In this document: in pieces, positions 9,973-23,155 of the stretch
Position numbering within the stretch: the stretch's first letter is position 1
Layout: every line of letters starts with the position of its first letter
NCBI GenBank assembly: GCA_963921825.1
Contig: OY997593.1
Span: 48,034,039 to 48,098,038, forward strand
DNA length: 64,000 bases
Reading direction: 5' to 3'
From: Erodium maritimum
Lineage: Eukaryota > Streptophyta > Magnoliopsida > Geraniales > Geraniaceae
The notes under the pieces: model-generated
Database searches by the model: none
Told to the model about the DNA's origin: nothing
Seen by the model: only the letters and a program-made list of their open reading frames with translations
Program-made: the position numbers and the translations under genes

Positions 9973-12210
9973 ACTTGTCACTGGTAAATTCCACAGATAG
10001 ATGTAAGTCATAAAGTTGACTTATGCTAAATAAGTTGGCAGTGAGCCCTCATACCATTAATGCCTTAGTAAGACAGTTGATTCCAGAAAGTTTCAGTTGA
10101 CCCTTTTCCAATGACTCTTGCCCTGACCACATACCCAAAGGTAACATGTCCAGTGACACATGGATGGGACATTTTTTTAGATATTTAAGAACAACAGTCA
10201 TGTGTTGTGAAGATCCATTATGAAGATACCAATCCTGATTTGTGGATGCAGTGAGGGTAGTATAAGCAATGTTTGCACAATAATTTCCACCGTTAACTCT
10301 CCATTCTCGCTTCAGATTAACAAGATAAAGTTTACCTTTGACTTTCCATTCCTATTTCACAAAAGTCTGAGAGATACAAGGCTAACATAGGTTTCTCCTT
10401 TGTTGAACACGAGGTGTTCCATAGAGTCGGTAGCACTATGGTCGTATACGAAACTTATTATCACAAAAATGATATTCCCATCGAATTATCTTTAGGTGAT
10501 TTGCATGTAGAGATCCATGTCGTGCACTTGTATGTTCTTTATAATGTTGATCTTCCGAATGTTGTACACGATGCCGACGAGGATGTTGTACATAATGTTG
10601 AACAGGATGTTGTATAGGATACTAAAAATGATGTTGTTGAGCTTTATGCATGTCAGTAGTTGATGAAGTCTGATTAACTTTCTGTTTTCCAATAGAAGTA
10701 GACAAGTTGAGATCTTTATAAGGAACAAAGATAGTCTTAGAAGTTGAGGCCTTAAGAGATAGCCTAGCCCAGTCATATTTTTTGTCGGTTTTCCAATAGA
10801 CATAAGTGCTTCCAGAGTGTCTGAGCTTGAGTTCATCATTCTGGCAGTCTTGGTGATTCGATCAATTTCCCCATTGAGCCTACTCACTTCTTGTTTGCGT
10901 GTGCCAATTTTTTCAAGCAACCTTTCTTTTTCTTCAGTTTAGTGTTCGTATGTGATTTTTGTGTTTTTCCAAAATCTTAGATTCTTCTACCCATTTAGTG
11001 AACAAGTTGTTATAGGCGTCATTCATAACTTCATTTAATAATAGCTCCGTAGAGTGGCTTTTGTTGACAACCTCACTTGTTTCACTGGTTGGTATATCAA
11101 TAGGAGTAACATGACTAGTAAATACAAGATGATTGTTTATCTGTTCATCATTACTTTGTTCAAATCCTTCCTTTTGTTTCTTCATAACGTTTGTACATTC
11201 CTATTGAATATGCCTAAACCTTCCACATTTGTGACATTTGATGCTTTTTTCTTTGCTGGTCTGATCAATATTCCTCCCTCCTTTTGATGTGTTTCCAAGT
11301 TTCTATCCCTTCTGATATGGGTTGTCAGCAACATCTTGAGAGATGTATCGTCCTTGCATATAATTAAAGCGCTTCATCACCTTCTTCACGATCATGGCCA
11401 TTGTTTCCTCCATCTCTTCACCAAAATCTGAGTGTGTCTAATCATTAAGGTTTTGTTCAGTGCTTTTCAGAACCACTCCTTTACTTCTCTTATTTGTGCC
11501 TTGAAGAGATAATTCAAATGTCATGAGTGATCCCATCAATTCACCAAATCGAAGAGTGCTCCAATCATGCATTTCCTATTGGATTTAATCTTCATTTTGA
11601 ACCTTGAGTTCACATCTCGTAAAGCTTTTCTGACCAGTTTTTCACCTGACATAGGTTTCTCAAGAGAGTATAATTCATTTGCAATGTCTCTGATTCGTAC
11701 ATAAAACTGGGTTATAGTCTCATAATCTCTCATGGTCAGGGCCTCAAAATTTGTAGTAACATATATCAATATATGGTATCTAACTTGGTGGTTTCTCCAT
11801 AGGAAATCTTCGGTATCTTCTAGGCTTCCTTTGCACGTTTGCAGGTACTGATTAGTTTGAACACATTCTGATCAAAGCCAAATATTTCATTAAGAGCACG
11901 AAAGTTTCCCATTGATTCTTCATCTTCTGCAGTACTCCCATCCTTCTCTGGTATAGGCATAACATGTTTTCATCCCTCAGCTGCTAGTTGAGGTGGCTTC
12001 CAGTTAAGGATTATAGACTTCCAAGTTTTTCTATCAAGGGTTTTCATGAAAGCACTGATTCTGGCTTTCCAGTAGCCATAGTTTGTCCCATCTAGCATAG
12101 GTGGTCGATTTACAGAATCTCCTTCTCTCAAATTCTAGATATTGCACACACAGAATTATTTCCCTTTAGGATCATACCTCTTAGAGTGGGTGTTCTGCTC
12201 AGATACTAAT
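9973..12210 (-). mobile_element. Ty1/copia relic, gag and protease region (minus strand)
   Basis: Read on the minus strand from about 12150 to 10000, this shows a copia gag start (PMLDGTNYGYWKARI-like, 12150-12040) and a UBN2-type gag segment (11536-11769; TITQFYVRIRDIANELYSL). A CCHC-like zinc-knuckle vestige lies near 11190-11230. A coiled-coil-like Glu/Lys-rich segment spans 10500-11185, and a protease-region vestige lies near 10000-10300. The long post-knuckle coiled coil recalls the SIRE/Maximus lineage, which is inference. A primer-site-like sequence lies at about 12197-12208. The element is clearly broken in many places and old. The solo LTR 6822-9967 interrupts it. Confidence 0.8.
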
Positions 12211-13157
12211 TGAAATTATGGTTAGGTGAAATAGAAAGATGTCTCTCACAATGTTCGGGCTTGTTGAAAGATACAATGCTTAAAGTAGTATGCAAACAAC
12301 AATAACCAAACAAGAACAAAAAAGATACATAAGTTTGTTACCCAGTTCGGTGCAACATCACCTACATTTTGGGGCACTCTGCTAGTGGAAAGGTTTCATT
12401 ATTTTGTAATCAATCAAAACATACAAGTTTCTCAGATCATTCTAGATCAAACTTTATGCTATTATTACAAGTGCAAGTCTATTTAGAGGACTCCCCCGAA
12501 TTCAAGATTCTCTCTCGATTCTACTCTTCGAGCTCTCACCTGTCTCGGTTCAGTCCTTTGTTCTGTAGAGGTTCTTCGTGAGTCTTCAATCACACAATCA
12601 CATCTCGATCAACCCAACCACTCATTTAGTGATGATTAGTGTTTGAGAACAATTATGTTATCCTTTGTTCATCACATTTAGCCTCCCAACACGCTAGTCC
12701 AACACGTTTAGGAGCTCTAAAGTCATAAACAAAGAACAACGTACAATAGTATAAAAGACAATAATAGTCAATAATGACAACAATGATCGATAGATAATAA
12801 CAATTGCGATCAGCACGGAGCTAAGAGCATCTCCTCACGTTTTGTAGCTCCTCAATCTTGTAGTCGTGCTTCCCTAGGGTTTTCTAAAACCTTATAATCA
12901 CGACCTAACTCAATCTCCAAGTTTCCATATACTGGAACATTTCCTAAAGCGAACATGTCTTTAGAATAGAAATATCTTCAAATTAGGAAACAATTCATAA
13001 ACGAATAAGATACTTGGAATAGACGTATCTTCAAATTAGGAAAAATAAGATACTCAGAGTAGACGTATCTTGAAATTAGGGAACGTGTGCACAAGATGTC
13101 CGTCAACATGCGATCTGACATATTTTCTATCTTTGTTGATAGACATCAAAAACAACA
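12211..13157 (-). mobile_element. LTR of the minus-strand copia relic
   Basis: On the minus strand the segment begins TGTTGTTTTTGATG and ends AATTTCA just before a primer-site-like sequence. Its length is about 947 bp. It is the 5' LTR of the relic whose gag follows at 12150 downward. No matching second LTR is in the window. Confidence 0.65.
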
Positions 13158-14075
13158 TCTTTTTTGACAAATAAATCTAGATGTAACAAGAGTAATGTAG
13201 CTCGATACACATCTCGTCCCCAAGGCTGGAGATTCACTCCTACACGGGCAGTCCTGTTGCCAATATCATCTATTTCCGAACCCCCTCCCCCCCATACTCC
13301 TTTGACAAGGACAACACATTCTGACACCTTCGTCCAATTGGATTCAAATCTGAACTTCATCGTCATCGTCTGGGGTGCCAGGGTGAGGCCGATTAGATAA
13401 TGGTCCGGTCTAGCAGTTCTCGTATTTAGTAGTTGAGGAGGCAGGACTTCTCGTGACAGATCCACACAGATCAGGGCTTGATCCATTCTGGTTTCTATCC
13501 AGGTACCTGTTGTGCGTCCTCGAAACCATGTGAAAGAGAGCCCTTCCATTGGCATGTCATAGAACTCAATATCCTCAATGAGCTCTTGGAAGTCTGTGAT
13601 GAAGGCATGTGGGTAGGGTTGTCCACCCCTAGTTTCCCCATATTCTAAAACATGAATAAAATCCACCATGTGAATCCATCGACGTTTATCATGTTGCCCC
13701 AATTGCTGCAACTTTTTCCACATATGATAACGTTGGTTCCAGTTCGACTCTCCATACGTACCAATCAGACGGAAAGGGTCCCGCCCCTAGATGGTAATTA
13801 AATAATCAATGTACTGCTAGTCAATATTCCAGACATCTACTTTGACGCCCTGTCCCCAAAAGAATGCCAATCCGCACTTATGTCCCGTGAGGGGTGGAAC
13901 CCAAATCCCTTCCCCGAACCCTAAGTTTCGTCTGAGGATGGAAGTATCTGGTGACACCTTCATTTTTTCCGAGAGGAAAAGGACTTGTGGTTGGTGGGCG
14001 TTAATAAGGATCTTCAGATGCTGTCTGTGTAAATCGGCAGCTACTCCTTGGAAATTCCAGGCAATTATGCTAACC
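13158..14075 (-). pseudogene. LINE (L1-type) endonuclease-domain remnant of ORF2
   Basis: On the minus strand, 14060 downward encodes an apurinic-type endonuclease start (SIIAWNFQGVA, then LFLSEK), then RLIGTYGESN and GLSFTWFRGR, and finally RPDHYLIG, in the usual order of plant LINE ORF2. Two in-frame stops lie near 13790-13815. After the endonuclease the sequence runs into a short tail ending in AAAAAAG on the minus strand (T-run near 13160-13165). There is no reverse transcriptase, so the copy is internally deleted and dead. Its insertion abuts the copia LTR end at 13157. No target duplication was seen. Confidence 0.8.
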
Positions 14076-14480
14076 GTTGGATTCTTCGTTGTTGTAGGTT
14101 GTACATTTCCAGACCGTGAGGGGTACGGCGAGAGGTTTTGGTGGACGTGCCGTTGCGTGTAGGGAAGGGTATCCTTCTCGGCGTGGGTCCTCTAGGGACG
14201 GGGATGGTGCCGGAGAAGAGTGTGAGTTGGTGGTACGGTCGTCCCGGGCCCTTTAATTTGATTGTGTTTTTGGCGGTTGTGTGGGATCCCTATTATTCAA
14301 TATAAGCGGTATATGTCCGATGATGTTAGTGAATGGGACTGGAGGTTTTGGAGATGTCCGATGGAAGGTAGCCCCTAGGAACGGTCGTACATGAGCGACA
14401 ATAAATCCGCTCGTGTGGGAAGACAGAACATGGCACAAAATTGAAGACAACGGTGACAGTGTGGTGATAAAGCCCTACGG
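14076..14480 (-). pseudogene. LINE ORF1 end / spacer remnant
   Basis: Upstream of the endonuclease on the minus strand is a degraded Pro/Thr/His-rich stretch (for example 14253-14450) in the position of the C-terminal ORF1 region. No zinc knuckle or RRM is visible. Assigned by position only. Confidence 0.4.
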
Positions 14481-14610
14481 CTAGCAGCTTCCGTAGAATG
14501 CATTTTTTTAATTTAAACTAATAAATTGATTCATTAGTACATATTTCAATTTAACTTTTATAAATTCAAACCTCTAATTAAAATCCCAACGATATACATG
14601 TTCTTAATAG

Positions 14611-16060
14611 TTTTTTTTAATTGGTAAGGCATATATTTAAATGAAACCTCCCCAGAGATTAAAGATGAGTACAAATTTTGAGTATAGACTACAAAAACCC
14701 AACGTTGGACGCAACCAAATTATCAGCTTGCCACATATGGCGCTCTGAATACAACCACGAGCATGCCTAAGGGCACCTCAAACCATAACTACAGTAAATG
14801 AACCAACAAAGAACCGAAAGAAAACAAGTCTAGGGTAGGAGCAAAATTTTATGGCCTAACTACCAAATGTTACAAACATGAAGGGAAAAAAGATAAGTTC
14901 CACAACTCATATATTTCCAACATGAAGCACTAATAATCAAATTAGCAAGATCAACTTCTCAATACCCAGCACACCTCGGTTGCAAAACCACAATCTTGGG
15001 GATGCCGAGAGAATCAGGCATATCAACAGAAATCAGGCGACGCAAACAAGCACTGCTCAGTCTTCACAGGAAGACCCAATCCGGGCATACACCACGGATC
15101 GACAAGGAAGGAGTCGAATCTGCCAACCCCAAAACCAACCATGGCAAATCGGAATGTAGAGGCTTAGTGGAGCTCGAGAACACCTACCTCAACAATGAAT
15201 CAAGACCCGAAACCTAATATTTCCACTACTTAATCGAGACTCACAAACCTTATGCTACTCAATTAACTCGATTAATGAGTTAACTCGCCGGTTGCCAACA
15301 CTCACCTACGATCCAACAAGAGAGTTAGGTGAATCCGACCCCAAATCTCCACCGGTTGAGAAAATGAGCCGGAGAGCTCCAAAATGAGACAAGTAAATCA
15401 ATAGGAAAACATGGAAATGGAGAAGACGATCCACTAATTAGATCAAAGAAAAGCTCCTTACCCTGGCTCTTACCCAAACCGAGAACCAAGACCATATAGC
15501 GTCAAAATACTCCACGACGGAGAAAGGCGGTCCCTGAGCAATGGAGACGATTGGAACCCGGATCTAAAATTGACGACGCTCACTACTTGAAGAATCAAGC
15601 CCGTACACCCATAAAGGATTCGGCATGAGCTGAACACCACACCAACAAGACAGATCTACCTACCGAGCTTCGGAGGACCGGCTAGAGGCCGAGGAAGGCC
15701 CGAACCCAAGTAGATCGGGACATGACCAAACAAGAACAAAGTCGCCGTAGAACAGAAAAACGAGCTCCCCGAAGCTGAGAAGCGATGCTCCCAACTTCGC
15801 CAACTACGTCTAGAGCGGAAGAGAGCCCTGACGGAAGAACGAGCCTCACCTCACCAAAGCAATAGAGAAGGAGAGCACTACGACTAGACGAACGAGCCTT
15901 TGGGAGGGCTCGAACACCTCCCACATCAGATCTGAAGGAGGATACATGTCAAGAAGCAGCCGAATCAGGAACGACAAGCTCCCGACGAGCCACAGTGACT
16001 TGAGGCGGAAAGCAATGAGGAGGGGAAAGGGAGTTGAAGTGGCTTGTTTGCCATTGTGTA
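14611..16060 (-). mobile_element. Non-autonomous non-LTR retroelement (LINE-like, minus strand)
   Basis: A poly-T at 14611-14618 marks a poly-A tail on the minus strand. Read from about 16060 to 14611 the element has a GC-rich, gene-5'UTR-like head (15500-16030), a T-rich body with no long frame, and a 3' end of the form GGAGGTTTCATTTAAATATATG...AATT followed by A8. The architecture matches the plus-strand element at 55658-57050. No reverse transcriptase is encoded. The right boundary is approximate and no target duplication was found, so the call rests on the tail and the architecture. Confidence 0.55.
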
Positions 16061-16344
16061 CAATGGTGAGATGTTTTCCAAAAACAACATCATAATGTTT
16101 TGTAGATTTTATCTCATATGATTGTGAGAGTTAATTGATATTAACAAACAATTCATACGAATTGATTGGGAATCGCATGCTAACCACACATCAATCGTGA
16201 CTAACCTGTTCTAGTTTTTCCGATTGCCAGTCATAACAAATCTAAAATTGTCACAGGAACTCATAAAACATGAAGCAACCAAATTGCTCTTATCCCATAA
16301 AACCCTCGAGCAGATAAACTGCAAAAGAATAAAAAAAGAAGAAG
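16061..16344 (+). promoter_or_regulatory. Upstream region of the SKS gene
   Basis: This is the only non-repeat sequence 5' of the SKS start codon. It is AT-rich, and a short adenine-rich leader (AAAAAAAGAAGAAG) precedes the ATG at 16345. No unambiguous TATA box was identified, and its regulation cannot be read from the sequence. Confidence 0.4.
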
Positions 16345-18872
16345 ATGAAAATGGGTATGAGATTCGTCATCTTTCTTTGTGCCATTCAAGTGTTGGTTGA
16401 TGCTAATGATGTTATCTTAGACTGGACTGTCTCTTACTCTCAGCAATCTCCTCTTGGTGTTCCTAAACAGGTCCCTAATATATACAATATACCCCTCTAA
16501 TTTCAAGTCAGTTAACAGCTCTATAATTTACATTTCTTCTGGTTTGTTGGTTGAGATATATATCAGGTGATTGTGATCAACGACCAATTCCCAGGACCGT
16601 TGTTGAATGCCACAACCAATGATGTAGTGATCATTACGATTCATAACAACTTGACCGATCCGTTTCTCATGACATGGTAACGCATTACAGTCAAGGTATG
16701 TGTATGTCCTAGTTGTGAACATTAACACAACGTACTGAATTATTATGAGTACAGGAACGGAGTGCAACTGAGGAAGAGGTCGTGGCAGGACGGAGTGCTG
16801 GGGACTAACTGTCCCATATTGCCCGGAGAGAGCTGGACTTACAACTTCAACCTCAAGGATCAGATCGGGAGTTTCTTTTACTTCCCTTCTCTTTTCCTCC
16901 ATAAATCTGCTGGTGGCTATGGCCCTATTCGGATCAACAACCGTCAAGTCGTCCCCGTGCCCTTCCCTCAACCCTACCAGGATCTTGACATCCTTATTGG
17001 AGATTGGTACAATACAGACAATCGGGTATTTAAATTACTACTCTCCATGTATTTTTGTTTTGGCTTAATTACCTGTAGTACCTCTTATAGTATCCCTTAA
17101 GAATTGGTAACGTAATGGACAAAGTTTTGGTCTAATTTATGGTATTTTGATGATATGTGACCAAATCATGAGGGTGTTTAATATGTGTTACCAATACATA
17201 AGAAGTATTAAATGATCTGGGACCAATGCATAAGAGGTACTAAAAGTGTGTTACTAAAATACAAGAACTTTTATTGAACGTTATAAAATTTTGAGGTATT
17301 AAAAATATGTTTCTAATTCAAAAATAGTACAAAAGGTAATTAAACCCTTTTGTTTTATTGGTGTTTCAGGAATTGAGAGCTTTACTTGACGACGGGAGCG
17401 TCTTGCCCATGCCTGATGGCATTCTCATCAACGGACAAGACCCTCGTACTGTTGTGTTTCAGTTTCAACCAGGTTTTTTCTCAAGATTATGTGCAAATTG
17501 AAAAGGACGGTTCTTGTTTCTTGATGTTGGAATATAAACTATAATAATACTTTGAGCCATCAGCTTGAGTTTTTAATTGAGTTTGTTCGTACCCTGGATC
17601 ATGTGCGGTTCAGGTGCTACGCACAGGTTAAGAATTTCGAATGTGGGGTTGAAGATGTCTGTCAACTTGAAGATCCAAGACCATTCGCTGCAGCTGGTAG
17701 AGACCGAAGGGACATACACAATTCAAGAAACCTTCACTAGCTTAGACATTCACGTAGGACAGTCTTACTCAGTTATAGTCACAGCAAAGAAGAGCTTTGA
17801 GCAGAGGCCAAACTCGTCCTACTACATGGTCGTATCTTCCCGATTCGCCTTCCCTGAGCTCGTTACTGCTGCCACCGTCATGTACCCTAATTCCGGGGAC
17901 CCTCAGGGCGATCCTGTCCCCCTCGGCCCATTCCACTATGACTATACCAATTCCATGAACCAACTCTCAAGAGTGCGGTAAGAAATTGAGGACTCGATCC
18001 AATCTAATGTCGAGGACAATGCTGATTCAATATTTAACATTGTGCAGGATGGATTTGACGGTAGGAGCAGCTAGGCCGAACCCTCAAGGATCGTATCATT
18101 ATGGCCAGATCGGGATAAACCAGACTGTTGTGTTGGAGAATGGAGTGATGCTTGATGGCAACAGAATGAGGTACACTGTGAATGGGGTGTCGTTTGTGTA
18201 CCCTGACACCCCATTGAAGCTGGCAGATTATTATGAGATAAAGGACATTTTCAACCCCGACATGTTTCCGAGCAGACCAGAGGAGATTGTGCCGATAATG
18301 GGCACTTCGGTTCTTGATGTCTCGTCCCCTCAGTTCCTTCATGTGGTCTTCTACAACCCTCTTCCGGATCTGCAGATTTGGCACCTCGATGGCTACAACT
18401 TCTTTGTTGTTGGGTAAGGCTTCTTTACTCTTCTTCTTCTTCTTCTTCTTCGAGCTCTGTCATTTTGATGCTGCTCTTCCTTTTGTAAGGATTGGGAGTG
18501 GGAGGTGGGATGAGAGTCAAATGTATGGTTACAACATGGTTGACGGCATTTCGCGGTCTACCGTTGAGGTTAGTTTGATGACTGAAAGAGAAAGCGTTGT
18601 GGTGAATTGGTGGCAACAACGTTTGTTTTTTTCAATTGTGTGTGATGTTGTAGGTGTACCCATTCTCATGGACCGCGGTGTTGTTTAATGCGGACAATTA
18701 CGGGATGTGGAACGTGCGGTCGGAGGATAGAGAGAAGTGGTACTTGGGGCAAGAGCTTTACTTAAGAGTGAGAGGTGCTGCTGATAAGGACCCAAAAGCC
18801 ATCTCTGTTAGAGACGAGTCTCCAATTCCTGATAATGTCATCAAATGTGGAAGAGCAACATTTCTATCCTGA
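16345..18872 (+). CDS. SKU5-similar (SKS) monocopper-oxidase-like protein, 545 aa, 8 exons
   Basis: Exons are 16345-16470, 16567-16676, 16755-17025, 17370-17472, 17614-17977, 18048-18413, 18490-18568 and 18654-18872. All introns are GT-AG, and the joined frame is 1638 bases with no stop. The product has a signal peptide (residues ~1-20) and three cupredoxin domains. Diagnostic SKS phrases include FPGPLLNATTND, WQDGVLGTNCPI, KDQIGSFFYFPS, AGGYGPIRINN, GAARPNPQGSYHYG and WHLDGYNFFVVG. The His pairs that bind copper in ascorbate oxidase and laccase are replaced (TWNGV, FFYFPS, WHLDG), so it is probably not an active oxidase. Family members are secreted wall glycoproteins, and the pollen-specific Bp10/NTP303-like branch lacks a GPI signal, as this protein does (it ends CGRATFLS). 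N56-A-T is a glycosylation site. The first ATG gives the signal peptide directly. Its 3' end faces the PSI-like locus. Confidence 0.93.
18430..18451 (+). repeat. (CTT)n microsatellite in SKS intron 6
   Basis: Seven uninterrupted CTT units lie just after the donor site. They contribute pyrimidine bias to the intron. Confidence 0.85.
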
Positions 18873-21800
18873 AGAGCTACATTATGTATCCACCCAATGA
18901 TACCAAGCTCAAGGTTATATACAGTATAGTATAAATAATTAAACTTCATACAAAACTATACTATAATGATGTAGAGAAGCAATATTCATCATGAATTTAA
19001 TCCATCCATAACATCTAAAACCAAATTCGTAGGAAACTGAGTTGCACTCCGCTGCCTGCTTGGTGAGCTCCCGATGCTCCTCGAACGTGGTTTTTTGAAT
19101 CCAATCCCTCTGTTGTTTGGGATTTCTTGGCTTTTGCTGAGTCCTGGAACCCACCTCCTCCTATTAACCTCATCTAGCAAGCTCCTATCTTCTTGAGAAA
19201 ACTAAATCCTTTCGGATTCACGAGTATGTTGATGCTCATCTCTGTGCCTCCTAAAATTGGTCAACTGATGCAGCCATATCAACAGATCAAGGATGTATAG
19301 GTCTGTCCTCTGCTTATCTGCATGATGTAGTGTCTGGAGGCAGATGAGATTACATTGTGTCGTCGGCTTATTTCCAAACTCATTTCTATTGGACAAAATA
19401 GAAAATTAGTCAGACTTCAATCTGGTCATATATTCTTACACAAACTAGAGAGAGACTGGGATGTACTGACTAACTTACCCAGAGTTTGCCCATTCACCGA
19501 CCCAGCCAAAACCTTGATGTGCTCTGTTGTCATTTGGAAACAGTCAGAGCACTGAATTCAAGTTATGTAGGAAAGAAAGCAAACAGAAAAATCCAACACT
19601 AGAGCATACTTGATAGTGTTTGTAGCAAGAGGAACAAGCCACCGAAGAGTCTTCTCCATTTCTACCTTAACTTCAGAGACTTGGAGCTGCATAGAAACAG
19701 CATGGGAAATACAGTTTAGCATAAAAATTTAAAAGCAAGGAATATGTGCAAACATGCATTTCGAGTCTGGTATACCTTTTCATTGGCATCAATAGTCAGT
19801 AAACGTGAACGTAGACCACACTTAACTCCAATAGGCAATCCATGATACAATTTGTCTCTCATATTAGAAGGTAGGAAGGCCGGCCTAGATGCCTAATTCC
19901 AAATATCCGTTCAATATATTCATATTTGGAGAAAACATCGCTGATTATACAATATATTTAATTACTGAAGGAAATATATAACTTACAATGTTGTCTATCT
20001 GGTTGATTACATTGGCATAGTGTAGGGCGAGACCAGCCACACCAAGTCCTTTAGGATGCTTAATAGGCTCCTCATCTACTAATTTTCTACCTGCAATGAA
20101 TTTGTGTCTGTGAGAATTTAAGCACACCTTCAAAGCCAACTAGGACACAAGTACGTGCTACAAAGGAGTTCTATGGAAATGCAAAATGCTATTGTTATGA
20201 TGCGAAGTCCAAACAAACTCAACAACAGGTAGAAATAGAAACCAAATAATACCGAGATCCACTTTAAATATTCTATAAACAATGGTCACCATAGGAAGGG
20301 ATAGTTGTTTAAGTCGGGTTACAGAAGTTCAGCGATTACAGGTGATTCGGCAAATAAACTAGACAACATCAAGAATGCACTCTGAATTCAACTGTAACTT
20401 CATCAAGTCCTTTGGAGTATACATTAGAAGAAAAATTGCATGCAACTAAGCACACATGCACATGCATCTTAGTTACCATATTCAGATGGCAATTACAAAA
20501 CCGATTTCATCATGACAGATTAAGCTCATACCAGCATCTCCGACACCAAATGCTTCCAAGATTGCTTGATGCATACTGGTAACAATGTCAACAAGCTTTT
20601 CCACTATCTGCAATGAGCACTAGCATTTAGAAATTTAATAGCAACAATATAAAAGCATATCTTTTGGAAAAGTGATAGTGATTAAATGGAAACAGACTCT
20701 CAGGATACATTTTTATTTTAGATTGAAACTAACCACTGTATCCGTTGACATTAGACTTTAATAGCACAAGGAAAATAGACAAAGAATGCCTTCAAGAAGG
20801 TTCAAAAATACATCATCAGTCATAACAATGGAGCATAATTGTATACCTCCTCCAAATTTCTGGACCAGAGAGATTTCTTTTTCAAGCTCCTTACAATCTT
20901 CCTTTGTAGTTTTAGATCACTCTGTAAACTTGGTAGACTATCTCCTACAATTATGAACAAAATGGCAAGTTAATTGTGGGACTTTCTCCTGCATTCAGAT
21001 TAAGTGTATATAGGAATGGGCAGGTGAATGTTAATTGGATAAGGCAGATCATTGTCAGAAAGAGAAAAAAAAACTATCGTGCAGTGCGTCTATCACCTGA
21101 TATTGAACTACATATATTATGTATATAGCTTCCGACACTATCTATGCATTTATGTATAAGAAACAGATTCATCCGTACCAAAGAAAAAGTTAACTTCTTA
21201 AAGTAGGTCATATCATTTATAGTAATAATATCATAACCCACTATTATGAATATGCTATTAAAAAAACTATGTTATTTCATACACAGAAGGTAAATTGCTG
21301 ATGGTGAACTATGACAATAACGTATTTTCAGGTACTACTAGCAAGGGAGCATATATTACTAATTTTTGTATAAGAAATCTGTAAAACAGAAAAAGGCTCC
21401 AATCCTAACCTTTTAGAGGTAAATGTAAAGATTCCACTTCTTTGAGCTTCAGCTTAAAATCTTGTTCAAATCTGTCCAGATCATGTAATTCATGATATAG
21501 TTCCTGCACATAAAATAAATTAGTTGTGTATAAACTCAATAGATGAACTAAAACTAAGTGCCAGGAAAAGAAATAGGATACTATTCAAATCCAGATGTCT
21601 AATATATAAAAGGTATCAAATGTAAGAAAAAACCAATCTAGAATGGCTAAGATGAAAAGATGCAAAATTAACTTACAGAAGTATAATCGGCAAGAGTAAC
21701 CAAATCGTGCATTGTCTTTTCTGCCTCTTCTCTAAGTTGTGTTTGGACTGAATAGTCTGAATCTAGTCTGGAAAATAGCAAACATTTCAAGAAAACTGCC

Positions 21801-21888
21801 ATCAGCAGATTACAAAAATATATTCTCAGAAAGTTTGTAAGTAACTGGTCCCTGCATAAATTTACTTGTTCTTGCATAAACTTGGAAT

Positions 21889-21910
21889 GTGTGTGTGTGC
21901 GTGTGTGTGT
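21889..21910 (+). repeat. (TG)n microsatellite in a PSI-like intron
   Basis: An imperfect run of TG dinucleotides with one TGCG interruption sits just beyond the exon 3 donor site. Confidence 0.8.
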
Positions 21911-23155
21911 ACTTACTTTGAAAAATATCTACCCAAGTTGTGCCATTGCGGGTCTTTACATAGATCTCCAAATCTAATAACTTCCCGTGAGAAAACATAG
22001 AATTCCTTCCTACCATTCCCCAAAAAGAAAACACAGAGATATGTTAACAGTTGCAACACAACACTATCATTTCAGAATAAAGTGGAAAACTTAAACAAGC
22101 GATAACCTTTTATCAGCAGCAGCAATTCTTAGCAACTCCTCTGTATTTGTGGAAACTAATTGTTGCACCCCTTCTGAATGGAAAATCTCTTTCTTCAGAA
22201 ATTGGATATTTTCCTCAGAAAGAGATAGTAACAACTTTGTTCCTTTAGATATTGTATTAGCTACTTCAAATGATAATATAGAGATTATATTCCCTCGAGG
22301 AGCCTTGATAGAGACAAACCCACCACCAGAGTTCAAATTCAACACGCTACTTCCTAGCGTGTCTAAACACTTGTATAGCTTTCTACAGACCTGCTGTGCC
22401 AGCTCTTCCAATAAATGGATTCCTCTGTGCAACCAACAAAAAGAAGGCACAATACAAGGAATTGCTACAGTAGTATTCAAATGGATGATAAAAGCCAATG
22501 TATTATATGAAAAAAGGAAGTACTAACACGAACACCACTAGACTCATCAACTGACCTTGCTACAAAGTAATTTCTTTACCTGGAAACCTCTCTTAAACAA
22601 AGATTCAGCTAAGGTCCGTTTTCTTTCTTCCATTTTCAGTTAAGGTCCGTTTATAAACTAGGATTTCATTTGAGACATCATAGTTGCCAAACATCAAACT
22701 TATATTTGAAATCCAACATTCAAAATGTTAAGAATTGAAATCAAGAATTTCAAACCAATCTCAACTATCCAAAAGCAACATTAAAAGAAACTATATTCCT
22801 AAGAATAAAAGGCCTCAAGGAGAACTGAAGCACTAGTCAATATAACAAAACCAAAATCATGTCTGAGTAGAATTGATGCAGTTAACTGTTTCGGATGAAA
22901 ACATAAGACAAGCTTCTACTATTGTCCACCGATGCCACCAGCAAAGAACCAACTCCCTAGAAATAATCAAGCCCATTTTGAGTCCTGATCTAAATTGTAG
23001 CAGATCCGTAACCAATATCATGTTCCTTAACACTATGTAACATTTGGGCATTGCAAGTTTACCCTTAGCAGATATCAACTTTGTTTTCATGTCATTCCTT
23101 ATCTCATGCATGCAGTAAAAATATCTACCAATAGAACATCCAATGGCCAATCTGT

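Noticed and set aside
16345-18872. Ascorbate oxidase or laccase
   Set aside because: Copper-ligand histidine pairs are absent and all diagnostic phrases are those of the SKS family.
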